64,000 nucleotides of DNA, taken from positions 1 to 64,000 of the forward strand of contig NZ_JAJLQZ010000014.1 of assembly GCF_020991375.1 (NCBI RefSeq), given 5' to 3'. The stretch comes from Glycomyces amatae (GTDB lineage Bacteria > Actinomycetota > Actinomycetes > Mycobacteriales > Micromonosporaceae). Below the pieces are notes generated by a model that saw nothing but the letters and a program-made list of their open reading frames with translations, searched no databases and was not told where the DNA came from. Numbering within the stretch: the stretch's first letter is position 1; the number at the start of each line of letters is the position of its first letter. Position numbers and translations under genes: made by a program. Positions 34,601-42,594 of this stretch are shown here, in pieces.

Positions 34601-34708
34601 ATGCCTGACACACTTGAGCACTGCGCGGATGTGTCCGCTGTAGTGCGCGACCGGAAGGCCGCCGGCCAGCCGGTGTGGCAGTACAACGTGAACATCGGCG
34701 ACATCTGA
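34601..34708 (+). CDS. Mini-protein of 35 residues
   Basis: ATG 34601 preceded by GGAAAGG 10-17 bases upstream. It encodes a 35-residue acidic peptide (CADVSAVVRDRKAAGQPVW and VNIGDI near the end) with good third-position bias. It heads the short-gene series running to 37162. Function unknown. Confidence 0.5.
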   Translation: MPDTLEHCADVSAVVRDRKAAGQPVWQYNVNIGDI

Positions 34709-34726
34709 AGGGCATCCTTGACGGTG

Positions 34727-34816
34727 ATGAATGAACCATCAGCGGTCCGTACCGCAGCCGCTCACCTTCGCGATGCGGCGGACCGTCTCAATCGTGGTAA
34801 GCGAGGACAGTCGTGA
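34727..34816 (+). CDS. Mini-protein of 29 residues
   Basis: ATG 34727 opens MNEPSAVRTAAAHLRDAAD followed by a basic tail; its TGA shares a base with the ATG of the next gene (TGATG at 34814-34818). The helix-like sequence and coupling support a gene, but it is short and has no clear ribosome site. Confidence 0.42.
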   Translation: MNEPSAVRTAAAHLRDAADRLNRGKRGQS

Positions 34817-35022
34817 TGAGACCTAAGGTTCGTGGTTTCGTCGCCCGAGAAGGGGCCGCGTCACGTTCCCTTGACGGTTGCACCATCGCCATCGTGCCGC
34901 CTTCCACACTCCATCCAGGTCCGCCCCTCACATGGTGGCACCACGAGCAGTGCGCAATCCTGACCGCCGACCGATGCACCTGCGGCACTGCCACGAAGAC
35001 GCCCAAGGACCAGCATGGCTGA
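34816..35022 (+). CDS. Small hypothetical protein with CTC motif
   Basis: A 68-residue protein from ATG 34816, coupled to the preceding mini-gene. It contains an IVPPSTLHPGPPLTWWHHE segment and RCTCGTATK near the C-terminus. A short Cys/His-rich pattern of this kind (WWHHEQC, then RCTCG) could bind a metal. The next mini-ORF overlaps its end. Unknown function. Confidence 0.58.
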   Translation: MRPKVRGFVAREGAASRSLDGCTIAIVPPSTLHPGPPLTWWHHEQCAILTADRCTCGTATKTPKDQHG

Positions 35023-35104
35023 CGCGTATGCGAAGCGCATTGTCCTGAAAAGCCCGCATTACTACAACGTCATCAACCGGCTTGCGTCCGAAGCGGGCCG
35101 TTGA
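35015..35104 (+). CDS. Mini-ORF, perhaps truncated by a frameshift
   Basis: ATG 35015 overlaps the previous stop and encodes MADAYAKRIVLKSPHYYNVI, nine more residues and TGA at 35102. The neighbouring frame then has coding character (ETTLNLTCSLTPGKGDAWRE) until the next gene begins at 35153. One inserted base near 35085-35095 would join the two. So this is either a 29-residue protein or the start of a longer broken one. Confidence 0.38.
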   Translation: MADAYAKRIVLKSPHYYNVINRLASEAGR

Positions 35105-35152
35105 GACGACGCTGAACCTGACCTGCTCACTGACCCCGGGGAAGGGCGACGC

Positions 35153-35470
35153 ATGGCGCGAGCAATTCGAGAAACCCGTCAAGCGGTCGAAGACGCCTGG
35201 AACACCGGCGAGGACACTGCCGCACCGGTCGGACGGCGCCGCGGCACCTGCATCGGTTGCGGCCGCTCATTTGAGCTGCGTAAGGACGGCCGCATCAGAG
35301 CGCATGGTCCCGCTATGTATGGCTGCCCCGGTTCGCAGCAACCGCCGCGCAACGGTGCTGCTCTCAACTGGCTGCTGAACCACGCCAGTGTCCCCGCTGC
35401 GGTCGTCAACCACTTCTGGCACCTTGAAGAAGGCCAACCATGCGATTGTGAGGAGCCCCGACATGTCTAA
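35153..35470 (+). CDS. Small zinc-finger-like protein
   Basis: A 105-residue protein from ATG 35153 with GGGGAAGGG six bases upstream. Residues 29-52 hold GRRRGTCIGCGRSFELRKDG and a later HG..MYGCPG, a CxxC...H...C treble-clef-like site. The middle is helical (ALNWLLNHASVPAAVVNHFW) and the end again Cys-containing (CDCEEP). A DNA-binding accessory protein is plausible. The next gene starts inside its stop region. Confidence 0.65.
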   Translation: MARAIRETRQAVEDAWNTGEDTAAPVGRRRGTCIGCGRSFELRKDGRIRAHGPAMYGCPGSQQPPRNGAALNWLLNHASVPAAVVNHFWHLEEGQPCDCEEPRHV

Positions 35471-35837
35471 CATGGAACCGATTCGTGAACGCTGGGCCGG
35501 TGACGCCACCCGGGCCGGTCGTGACATCAGGCAGCTGCTTGCGGTGCTCGATCGCACTCGCGCTCTCCTTGCTGATGCTGAAGCGGGTTTGGCGAAAGCC
35601 CGCAGCGAACACGGTCACAACTGTCTCGAAGTCGTCTACTGGAACGACGGCGAGGACGAACGTGAATGCGAACTGGTGAAGTACCACGCGAGCCCGCACT
35701 TCGACGGCGAGTTCTGGTTCGATGACCATCGGGACCGAGTGCCAGCGCCCGCGCAGCCGTACCCGATGGCCGCCCGGCCCTGGGAGACCAGCCCCGGCCA
35801 TGCCGAACCTGACAATCATGAACGGAGCGAAACGTGA
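35463..35837 (+). CDS. Hypothetical protein
   Basis: A 124-residue protein from ATG 35463, overlapping the previous gene by eight bases. The N-terminal half is an amphipathic helix (DIRQLLAVLDRTRALLADAE); then CLEVVYWNDGEDERECELVK and FDGEFWFDDHRD, acidic and aromatic. Its TGA overlaps the GTG of the next gene. Not recognised. Confidence 0.62.
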   Translation: MSNMEPIRERWAGDATRAGRDIRQLLAVLDRTRALLADAEAGLAKARSEHGHNCLEVVYWNDGEDERECELVKYHASPHFDGEFWFDDHRDRVPAPAQPYPMAARPWETSPGHAEPDNHERSET

Positions 35838-36790
35838 GCGCCATCGTCTTCCACACCCCCAGTGGCCACGAAGCGGAACTTCGCGGATCCGAACGCGCCT
35901 GGCTGGCGCAACTCATCCACCAGCACACGCACGGCATGTGGGGATTCGACGACATGGATGGGACTGAGCGGCTGCTCGGTCTCGTGGACATGGCAGGTGC
36001 AGCGGGCCTGGAGCGAACCGGGCACGGCTACTTGAGCCGGTATGCGCGCGAGGTGCGGACCTTGTCGACCGCTGGCTCCGGTGGCAGCCCCGGCGACCGG
36101 TACGGGGAGGCGAAGCAACGGTTCGTCTCCGCCGTCAAGACCGCGTTGCGGGCACACGGCCTGTTCATGACCGTGAACGGCACCGAACACCACACGACCG
36201 ACCTTGCCTACAACACCGCACTCATAACCGGCTCCGACCCGATCCGGCTCGCGGCCAGGATCGAACGCCGCTGCGAAGTCCACGGCTGGTTCGACGGCCC
36301 CGACCGGGCATGGGCTGCAGGCCTCATCGAGACCGGCCTGAAAATCGGCCTGTACCGGCGGGTACTTCACCACCAGGACACCAACGGGCAGACGACCGCG
36401 GTCGTACCGCAAGGCTGGGAGGACGTCCAGGCGCTCCTGTGCGAGCGCGACGACGAACCGGTTGTCATGTCGTACACGGTCGAGTCATCGTTTCCGAATG
36501 TCGACTGTTCCGACATGGCGCTGGCGTGGCCTGCGGGTGTCGCCGAAGGCCACTGGTCGGCGCTCACTGACACCCAAACTGCCGAACGTGAAGCACGAGA
36601 GGAAAGCTGGAGCGAGCTCGACAAGGCGGAACAGTGGCGCCGCGGCATGACCTGGTTGCGCGAACACCGGCCCTGGGCACGGATTGGCCCTGACAATCTG
36701 GCCACGCAAGGGTTCGGGCCATTCATGACGATCGTCGACGTGTTCGCACCCGGTCGCAGCGCGCTGATCGGGGCTGCCGACCATGCCTGA
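35834..36790 (+). CDS. Hypothetical 318-residue protein
   Basis: GTG 35834 overlaps the previous stop (GTGA). It is the largest protein of the small-gene series. It has a helical N-terminal part (SERAWLAQLIHQHTHGMWGF), a His-containing middle (TVNGTEHHTTDLAYNTAL), and a C-terminal part rich in Trp and Glu (EESWSELDKAEQWRRGMTWL). No membrane segment, no metal cluster. It is likely a plasmid-specific conserved protein; I cannot assign a role. Confidence 0.68.
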   Translation: MSAIVFHTPSGHEAELRGSERAWLAQLIHQHTHGMWGFDDMDGTERLLGLVDMAGAAGLERTGHGYLSRYAREVRTLSTAGSGGSPGDRYGEAKQRFVSAVKTALRAHGLFMTVNGTEHHTTDLAYNTALITGSDPIRLAARIERRCEVHGWFDGPDRAWAAGLIETGLKIGLYRRVLHHQDTNGQTTAVVPQGWEDVQALLCERDDEPVVMSYTVESSFPNVDCSDMALAWPAGVAEGHWSALTDTQTAEREAREESWSELDKAEQWRRGMTWLREHRPWARIGPDNLATQGFGPFMTIVDVFAPGRSALIGAADHA

Positions 36791-36977
36791 TAGTGCCCTG
36801 GCGCCCCATGCGGCGACGCTCAGGCAGCAGCGCGAGTTTCGCCGGGGCTCTGTCCTGCATGGCGCCCAGGTGCCCGCCAGCAGCGTTGACGGGTGGTTGA
36901 TCGTGCTTGTCGTCGGGTTCGACACCGCGGGCATAACCGACCTTGCACGCCCCTTCGGCTGGCAGGCGGCCTCGTGA
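36783..36977 (+). CDS. Small hypothetical protein
   Basis: A 64-residue protein from ATG 36783, overlapping the previous gene by eight bases and overlapped by the next GTG. It has a basic N-terminal half and a hydrophobic WLIVLVVGFDTAGI stretch that is too short for a confident membrane segment. Unknown function. Confidence 0.55.
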   Translation: MPDSALAPHAATLRQQREFRRGSVLHGAQVPASSVDGWLIVLVVGFDTAGITDLARPFGWQAAS

Positions 36978-37162
36978 CCGCAATCCGCCTCCGTGGCACC
37001 CCCGAAGAGAACCAAGCCGTCCACGACCACCTCGCGTCCCGGTTCACCATCATCAAAGCGAGCCCCGACTTGCAACGACGCAGCAGGGACGGCGCCGAGT
37101 TCTGGGACCGGTACTTGATGCTCGGACCGGACCGCGAGAACCCGAACGAGTCCGCAATCTGA
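36974..37162 (+). CDS. Small hypothetical protein
   Basis: A 62-residue protein from GTG 36974 (GTGA overlap). It reads TAIRLRGTPEENQAVHDHLA, then FTIIKASPDLQRR and FWDRYLMLGPDREN, a compact alpha/beta peptide. This RLRGT...F.I...S start resembles small phage accessory proteins. Last of the coupled series before DUF397. Confidence 0.6.
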   Translation: MTAIRLRGTPEENQAVHDHLASRFTIIKASPDLQRRSRDGAEFWDRYLMLGPDRENPNESAI

Positions 37163-37222
37163 CAGTTTCCCATGCGCACGCCGCGTACGGTCAACCACAG
37201 GCCATGACGTGAAGGAGCGGCC

Positions 37223-37468
37223 ATGCAGGCAGTCACCCTTTGGCGGAAAGCAACCCGAAGCAGCGGAAACGGCAGCACGAACTGCGTGGAGGCGCGCTGG
37301 CGGAAGTCCAGCCGAAGCTCCAGTTCCGGCAACGGCGACTGTGTCGAGGCTCGGGCGCACTGCAGCCTGTTCGACATTCGCGATTCGAAGCTTGATGCCG
37401 CCTCCCCAATGTTCACCATGTCCGCCGGCGACTTTCGAGCGCTCCTGGATGCGGCAGCCCGCCCCTAA
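37223..37468 (+). CDS. DUF397 protein with an internal duplication
   Basis: An 81-residue protein, ATG 37223 with GAAGGAG upstream. It contains the DUF397 signature twice: WRKATRSSGNGSTNCVEA at residues 8-25 and WRKSSRSSSSGNGDCVEA at 27-44, followed by the rest of the domain (RDSKLDAASPMFTMSAGDF, RALL). Normal DUF397 proteins have one copy. In actinomycetes these small proteins usually sit next to a DUF5753/Scr1-type XRE regulator and modulate it; none is adjacent here. The extra half repeat is unusual. Confidence 0.85.
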   Translation: MQAVTLWRKATRSSGNGSTNCVEARWRKSSRSSSSGNGDCVEARAHCSLFDIRDSKLDAASPMFTMSAGDFRALLDAAARP

Positions 37469-37538
37469 TATCGCCAGGTGGCCACGAGTCCGGTACCTGT
37501 TGCACCCGAAGGCGCCAGCAGGCGCACGCCCGACGCAG

Positions 37539-38180
37539 TCAGGGCTGCTCATCACGGCATTGGTCGATGACCGCTCCGGCAACACCGGCACGGAAGGCAC
37601 TGTTGAGGTCGTGCCCGTCAGGGCAGACGACCACGGCCGCAGCCGGGACCGTCTCGCCGATACGTTCGGCAAGCGCGAGCGCCGCACCGCCGTCGTTTCG
37701 CGGAGCGATGACGTTCACACGCCTGGATTGTCGAAGCACTTCAGTGAACGCGTCCTGCCACCCGCTCGTACCAGGGAGACCAACAGCGCGCAAGCCAAGC
37801 GCGACCGCAGTCATCGTGTCAACCTCGTTGAAGCACACCGTTACGGGGAGCCCCCACGAGAACGGCGGTCGAGCGTTGAACAGGCGCGGCCGGTCTCCAG
37901 GAGGACTCTCCACAGCAGCATGATCCACGTGCGCGCATCCGGGCGTCACGCACGCGAACCGGAACGCTAGCGTGTCATGCCCGTTCGGAAGCGCCCGGGA
38001 ATAAGGGAGAGCAAGCCTGCCTGCGAACGCTTGATGGCCCCGGCCGGGTGAGGTGACGTGCCCGAGGCGAAACCACCATGCAACCGAAACGCCGTGGACC
38101 CGGACCTTATCGAGGCCTTTACTCGCCATGAACGCCGCGGACGGCGACCTAGCGAACGCCCGCCGGTACTGGCTAGTCAT
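37539..38180 (-). CDS. TOPRIM-domain primase-like protein
   Basis: A 213-residue protein (ATG 38180, weak ribosome site; start uncertain). The order is that of phage/plasmid primases with a TOPRIM domain: SPSAAFMASKGLDKVRVHGV, WWFRLGHVTSPG, FAGRLALPY, FRFACVTPGCAH, DRPRLFNARPP, then VTVCFNEVDTMTAVALGL with the TOPRIM Glu, GLPGTSGWQDAF, VNVIAPRNDGG and VVVCPDGHDLNSAFRAG. The usual DxD motif (as in DGDDAG or DNDEAG) is reduced to RND, so one metal ligand is missing. It has no zinc domain or helicase domain. It may be a partner of the prim-pol at 22300 or an inactive derivative. Confidence 0.75.
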   Translation of the reverse strand: MTSQYRRAFARSPSAAFMASKGLDKVRVHGVSVAWWFRLGHVTSPGRGHQAFAGRLALPYSRALPNGHDTLAFRFACVTPGCAHVDHAAVESPPGDRPRLFNARPPFSWGLPVTVCFNEVDTMTAVALGLRAVGLPGTSGWQDAFTEVLRQSRRVNVIAPRNDGGAALALAERIGETVPAAAVVVCPDGHDLNSAFRAGVAGAVIDQCRDEQP

Positions 38181-38440
38181 GGTGTTGAGCAGACCGCCGG
38201 GCCGCGTCGGACCGTACATGGTCGTGCCCGCACTGCTCGGGTGCAACGTGACAGAAGACCGCTCGGAAGTCATGATCGAACGCTAGCGGATGGCAGCGAA
38301 CCTGCAACTCCCCCGGGCGTTCACGGAAGCTAGTGCTTGCGTGTGAACGGCGGCGCTGGTGGGGCGGCATTCGTGGTTACCGAACCCGTGGCCGCCAACG
38401 AGGGTGGACAGGCCGCCGAAGGTGGGTCACAATCGCGTCC

Positions 38441-38911
38441 ATGACCAGCATTCCAAGCGACCACCTTGCGAAAGCCATTGCCGCTGTGGAAGAAGCGGAC
38501 CGGTGGCGTGCCCTGGACCCGGCGACCTGGCCACGAAACGACGTCGACGATGCGACGCGGCTCGCGTTCCATGACGCGTGCGTCAAGTCCGCACGCCTGC
38601 ACCTCGACATCGCGAAACTAGCGGCGCGTAAACCCGGCGCTGCCGCCGACCGCGTCCGTGACAACGCCGAGTTGGCCGACGCGGCGTACCCGAAAGCCGG
38701 GCAGCGTTGGAGCGACGAGGACCAAGCCGAACTGATGCAACTGTGGACTGAAGGCGCCCGTGTCGCGGACATCGCCTCGACGCTCGGTCGGAAACCGTCA
38801 GCGATCGAATTGCGGTTGCGGAAGACCGCGCCGCACCATCCGCGGACCATGACCGAGCTTGCCGACGCTCCGATCGAAGTGTCCACCGGAAACACAGAGG
38901 CATCATTCTGA
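38441..38911 (+). CDS. Myb/SANT-like DNA-binding protein (copy 1)
   Basis: A 156-residue protein. Residues 1-85 are helical and acidic; residues 90-125 read GQRWSDEDQAELMQLWTEG, ARVADIASTLGRKPSAIELR, a SANT/Myb-like helix-turn-helix as used in phage gcrA-like or terminase-small-type proteins. The end HHPRTMTELADAP is shared with the paralogue at 57699-58142. ATG 38441 lacks a ribosome site and may be leaderless. Possible role: DNA binding in element regulation. Confidence 0.72.
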   Translation: MTSIPSDHLAKAIAAVEEADRWRALDPATWPRNDVDDATRLAFHDACVKSARLHLDIAKLAARKPGAAADRVRDNAELADAAYPKAGQRWSDEDQAELMQLWTEGARVADIASTLGRKPSAIELRLRKTAPHHPRTMTELADAPIEVSTGNTEASF

Positions 38912-38982
38912 GAGCAAGGCAGCTGGGAGCAACGCCGAGCGTGGTCGCTCGGCGCTCGATCGCGCGTGCCAGAGGGAACCTT

Positions 38983-40242
38983 TTATCGCATGTCGCTGCG
39001 GGCGTCGGGGTCGAATGCGGTCAACTGTTCCAGGCCGCCTTGGTTGATGCAGTCGGTTGCGAACTCGCGAGCCTGCGTCTTCATACCGGCTTCGTCAGTG
39101 TCGGTGTCAACGGTGGCTTCCACGGGCGTGTACGCGGCTAGGGGAACGGAACCGTCCGTGTACGGATACCCGAAGTTGTCCCGCCCGGCCATGAGGAGGC
39201 GTTCGGCGCTCTCCCAGGCAATGCCGAGCCGCACGTCGTACTCGTACCCGCCGAAGCGGTCAGCGGCAGCTTTCACGAGCCCGAACAAGTCGCACACGAG
39301 TGTTTCCAGACGCCATGACTGGAACTCGTGCGGTTGCCAGACCGTGTTGTTGACGCCGTGGTGGCCGCCGAGTGCCGCAGTCAGCGTCACTGACCCGTCG
39401 AAGTGCACGCTCGCGTATGCGTGCAGCCACGGCGTCGCGGCGCTCGCCTGGTTTCGGGCAATCCAGCGCCGCAAACCCGGACGAAGATGGTGCTCGTTAA
39501 CGGACTTGAGCGGGTGGTAGTAATCCTTCGCCATTCGCTTGCCGATGCCGCCAGCTGCCCCAATAATGTCGGCGGTCTCCTTCCGGTCGGGTTTACTACG
39601 CAGCTCGACCGGTAGGCGCGGCCGGGCGACAGCGACACCCCAGGCGCGCTCAGCCGGCGCCGCCCACATGATCGCGTCCGCGTACAGGCGGTCAAGCGCG
39701 TCGCTGGCGTTCTGGCGCTCAGCGGCCCGGCCCCGGTAGGCGGCCTCCAGGTCGCGTTCGCTCATCCACGTCGAGTCGGCACCGTTGCGCACCCGCGCCC
39801 GGAACCCGGTCGTGGCGGACCCGATCAGGTGCGGACGGTCGACGCTGGCCGGAACGACCACAGCTACGGCTCGCAGGTCATCTGGCCCGAACGGGAACGT
39901 TTGCACGCCAAGCACGGGAGGATGTAGGTGTGAGGCGGGGATCTGCGTCAGCGAGCGCTCGAGGCCCTCGGACCAGTCACCGGCGTGGGTGCGCCCCGTG
40001 GCGAAGCGATTCTTCTCGTTGACGCCGTACACGATGACGCCGCCACGACCGTTCGCAAACGCAGCAATATCGTGCAGGTAGGACGAATCCGCATCGCCCA
40101 GTCCCTTCCGTTCGGGAAGTTGACGCTTCCAGTCGAGGTCGTCGGTCTCCCCGAGTCTTGCTTCGATTGCCGCGTTGAGCAGGTCGTCATCGATCGGGCC
40201 GGGCGGGCGGTTGAGGAGGCGGTGCAGGGCGGTGTATTCCAT
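38983..40242 (-). CDS. AlbA_2 (Schlafen-like) domain protein
   Basis: A 419-residue protein. Residues about 28-150 have the AlbA_2 layout: EARLGETDDLDWKRQLPE, YLHDIAAFANGRGGVIVYGV, then VVPASVDRPHLIG and RARVRNGADSTWMSERDLE. This domain, shared with Schlafen proteins, binds or cuts nucleic acid in several antiviral and regulatory proteins. The C-terminal 260 residues are unassigned, with a KPDRKETADIIGAAGGIGKR helix and aromatic-rich strands. ATG 40242 reads MEYTALHRLLNRPP. It stands alone. A defence role is plausible from family membership, not shown. Confidence 0.8.
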   Translation of the reverse strand: MEYTALHRLLNRPPGPIDDDLLNAAIEARLGETDDLDWKRQLPERKGLGDADSSYLHDIAAFANGRGGVIVYGVNEKNRFATGRTHAGDWSEGLERSLTQIPASHLHPPVLGVQTFPFGPDDLRAVAVVVPASVDRPHLIGSATTGFRARVRNGADSTWMSERDLEAAYRGRAAERQNASDALDRLYADAIMWAAPAERAWGVAVARPRLPVELRSKPDRKETADIIGAAGGIGKRMAKDYYHPLKSVNEHHLRPGLRRWIARNQASAATPWLHAYASVHFDGSVTLTAALGGHHGVNNTVWQPHEFQSWRLETLVCDLFGLVKAAADRFGGYEYDVRLGIAWESAERLLMAGRDNFGYPYTDGSVPLAAYTPVEATVDTDTDEAGMKTQAREFATDCINQGGLEQLTAFDPDARSDMR

Positions 40243-40451
40243 GCTCAGGATTCTCGCACTGCCACCACCCGGTTGACGCGAACGCGGCTCGCTAGCGGGC
40301 CGACAGGTCAGTGCGTATCGGCCGCAACCCCTGACATGACCGACCTGTCCGGCATGCCCCCGGGCTCTGACGAGTTTCCAGACCGCCCCATCCCTTCGCC
40401 GTGCGGATCCTTTCCATTTTCGCGCTACAAGGCCGCAAGGTACCGATGCGG

Positions 40452-40976
40452 TCAGCAGGCGAAGGGAAATTCGTGGCGGCGATGCCAGCGGCTGCCGTCG
40501 CTGACGAACAGACTGACTGACGACACCACGGTTGATAGGGGAAGTTGCGCTTCTATGGCCGCCTCGATCTCGTCGAACACTTCAGGACTTTGGTCGTTCG
40601 CGACCGTCAGGTGCGGATGTACCTCGGTGAACTGGCCACCGTAGGGCGGAGCCTCTGGCCACCTGGCCACCACCGCTTCGGTCAGTTCACGGAATCGCTG
40701 GGCCGGTGTCGGCTGGAGATACCGCACGTGGGAAAAGCGCCCGACCTTACCGAACTCGACGCTGAACCGGTCCTGGCGCGCGAACAGCGCGGTCAGCTCG
40801 TTGCGCACCGCCGGATCAATGCGTTTGATGTCGAGAAACGGTATGAGTACGGTGACGTGCGCGGGCAGCCCCGCCGCTGCGGAAGTGTTGAACCGCTGCC
40901 GCCAAGGATCCACCAGGGGCTCGACGTCATCAACTACGACCAGTAGCGCGGTCTGACCTGTTCGGTACTTCGACAT
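40452..40976 (-). CDS. 2H phosphoesterase (2'-5' RNA ligase/LigT-like)
   Basis: A 174-residue protein from ATG 40976 (AGGTG upstream). Two HxTx motifs are present: HVTVLIPF at residues 40-47 and HPHLTVAN at 120-127, catalytic His40/Thr42 and His122/Thr124. Length and spacing fit the LigT/CPDase family, which opens 2',3'-cyclic phosphates or joins 2'-5' ends and is used in tRNA processing and RNA repair. With the RNA ligase-like protein at 25897-26553 it gives the element two RNA-end enzymes, though the genes are 14 kb apart. Confidence 0.88.
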   Translation of the reverse strand: MSKYRTGQTALLVVVDDVEPLVDPWRQRFNTSAAAGLPAHVTVLIPFLDIKRIDPAVRNELTALFARQDRFSVEFGKVGRFSHVRYLQPTPAQRFRELTEAVVARWPEAPPYGGQFTEVHPHLTVANDQSPEVFDEIEAAIEAQLPLSTVVSSVSLFVSDGSRWHRRHEFPFAC

Positions 40977-41076
40977 CACCTGATTCTCTCGAAGGCCGAC
41001 CATCCGCTGCGACCAAGGGGCCCGCTACCCTGCGGACCTGAACCCACACGGACGCCGGTCGGCGTCTACGCTGCCG

Positions 41077-41433
41077 TCACCATCGTTTCCGTCCGGCCGA
41101 GCGCCGCTCCCCGGTGTCAAGGTGCTTCCAGCGGACGTGGTAGCCATACTCGATGCCGCCGGCGTGGGATCCGCCACGGTTTGCCGCGTTGCAGACCGGC
41201 GGCGTCGACATTGCGATCTGCGCAGCCTGCATCACGCAGAGCCTTGTTGTGGCACTGCTCCCCTGCAACGGAGCGTACGCGATGCTGCCAACGACGAGCG
41301 CCAGCGTCTGCGATGCGGATGCGGTCAGGAGCCGGACCGTCTCGGTGGACGGCTGGGTCGCTTCCTCGGTCCGGTCTCGCCGCCGGTGGTGGCGCACGGG
41401 AGCCGTGCTGCATCGTTCAGGTGCAGCCAGCAT
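41077..41433 (-). CDS. Small protein with NUMOD-like C-terminus
   Basis: A 118-residue frame (ATG 41433) with high third-position GC. The first 30 residues are Arg-rich; then TASASQTLALVVGSIAYAPL, CVMQAAQIAMSTPPVCNAAN, GGSHAGGIEYGYHVRWKHLD. The last block resembles NUMOD-type DNA-binding repeats of homing endonucleases (EAA..LG.S...I..A..G....AGGY.W). No nuclease domain follows on this strand. It could be a free DNA-binding module or a homing-enzyme remnant. The start may be internal. Confidence 0.5.
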   Translation of the reverse strand: MLAAPERCSTAPVRHHRRRDRTEEATQPSTETVRLLTASASQTLALVVGSIAYAPLQGSSATTRLCVMQAAQIAMSTPPVCNAANRGGSHAGGIEYGYHVRWKHLDTGERRSAGRKRW

Positions 41434-41668
41434 GTCTCGATAGGCTTCGAGTCCCCAACCCGTCGGCGACCGGACACCAGCAGCGTGTACCCGCCTTCGA
41501 GCATCGTGTGTTCGTGATCAGGAGTGCAGTGGTCATGTCCGGACGTGAGCGGCCGTCACTCCGAAAAGGAACCCCGCCTGGGGCCGTGCCGACCGGTCCA
41601 GCGGCTACCCTGTCATCACCGTTGCGGCTAACCGCGACCCCTTTGCCGAACGTACCGAAGGCGACGCT

Positions 41669-42496
41669 ATGGAATTCTCCACTGGCTTCCCCAGTCTTGA
41701 CAACGCCCTCCAACATTTCACGCCCGGGAACCTCATGACCGTTGCCGGTGCCCGCGCGGAAGAGAACTCCGTGCTCGTGGTCAACATGATCCGGCACATG
41801 GCCTTCCGCGCCGGTGCGGCCACGCTCGTACTGCTGCCGTCGCAGCGAACTGACGCGTTCGACGCCCGCTTGCGCGGCTGCTCGACCCGCGTCCCGCACC
41901 AGGCCGTCCTGGACGACACGCTCACCGAAGCGCAGCGGGCTGCTATCGAGCACTACGAGAAGGTTCGTCGAGACGCCCCGTTGTTCGTGGAGAACCCAAA
42001 GTCGCTCCCGGTCGACGAGCTTGACGCCGTGGTCGAAGTGGCCGCAGAACGCTACGGCGACCTGGACCTGATCGTGGTCGACGCCGTGCAGCTCCTCGAC
42101 GATCCTGACCTCGGCGTTGACGAATGGGGTACGCCGCGGCGCGAATCGCGGGTTGCGTCGCTCTCGCGTGCTTCCCGGGCGTTGAAACATCTCGCGTTCA
42201 AGAACGACGCGACCGTGATCGCCGTCGGCCGGCGCGTCTCCCGGCACACCTCCGAAGCGGAGAAGGCGCTTGCGAACGCGGAGAACAGCGCGGCCGCGTT
42301 CGAGGCGTTCCATCAGGACTCCGACCAGGTGATCGAGCTGTACCCTGCGAAAGCCGCTGTTCGGGTCGAAGACACGCGCCGGGTGGTGCTCGTCCGTAAG
42401 AACCGGTGGGGGCCAGGCGGCGACTGGGTACCGCTCGGTATGGAACACGCGACGTCGCTCGTGGTCGACACTGGCTCCCGGAAGCGGTTGCGCTGA
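41669..42496 (+). CDS. DnaB-like RecA-fold protein with degenerate Walker A
   Basis: A 275-residue protein, ATG 41669 with GAAGG upstream. It keeps the C-terminal layout of DnaB/RadA-type ATPases: FSTGFPSLDNALQHFTPGN, LDLIVVDAVQLLDDP (Walker B), SLSRASRALKHLAFKND, TVIAVGRRVSRH and RRVVLVRKNRWGPGG. But the Walker A region reads VAGARAEENSVLVVN (residues 25-39), without the GKT/S needed for ATP. It also lacks the N-terminal domain of DnaB. It may be an inactive helicase-like regulator, or use another binding mode. Candidate partner of prim-pol at 22300. Confidence 0.75.
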   Translation: MEFSTGFPSLDNALQHFTPGNLMTVAGARAEENSVLVVNMIRHMAFRAGAATLVLLPSQRTDAFDARLRGCSTRVPHQAVLDDTLTEAQRAAIEHYEKVRRDAPLFVENPKSLPVDELDAVVEVAAERYGDLDLIVVDAVQLLDDPDLGVDEWGTPRRESRVASLSRASRALKHLAFKNDATVIAVGRRVSRHTSEAEKALANAENSAAAFEAFHQDSDQVIELYPAKAAVRVEDTRRVVLVRKNRWGPGGDWVPLGMEHATSLVVDTGSRKRLR

Positions 42497-42594
42497 CCAA
42501 GCCGGGTATGGGCCGCGCGACGTTGCGGCCGTTAGATCGGCGGGCTATTGCAGCTCTCGGCCGCGGCGGGGTCGTCTGTGTCGAGATGGTCGAA

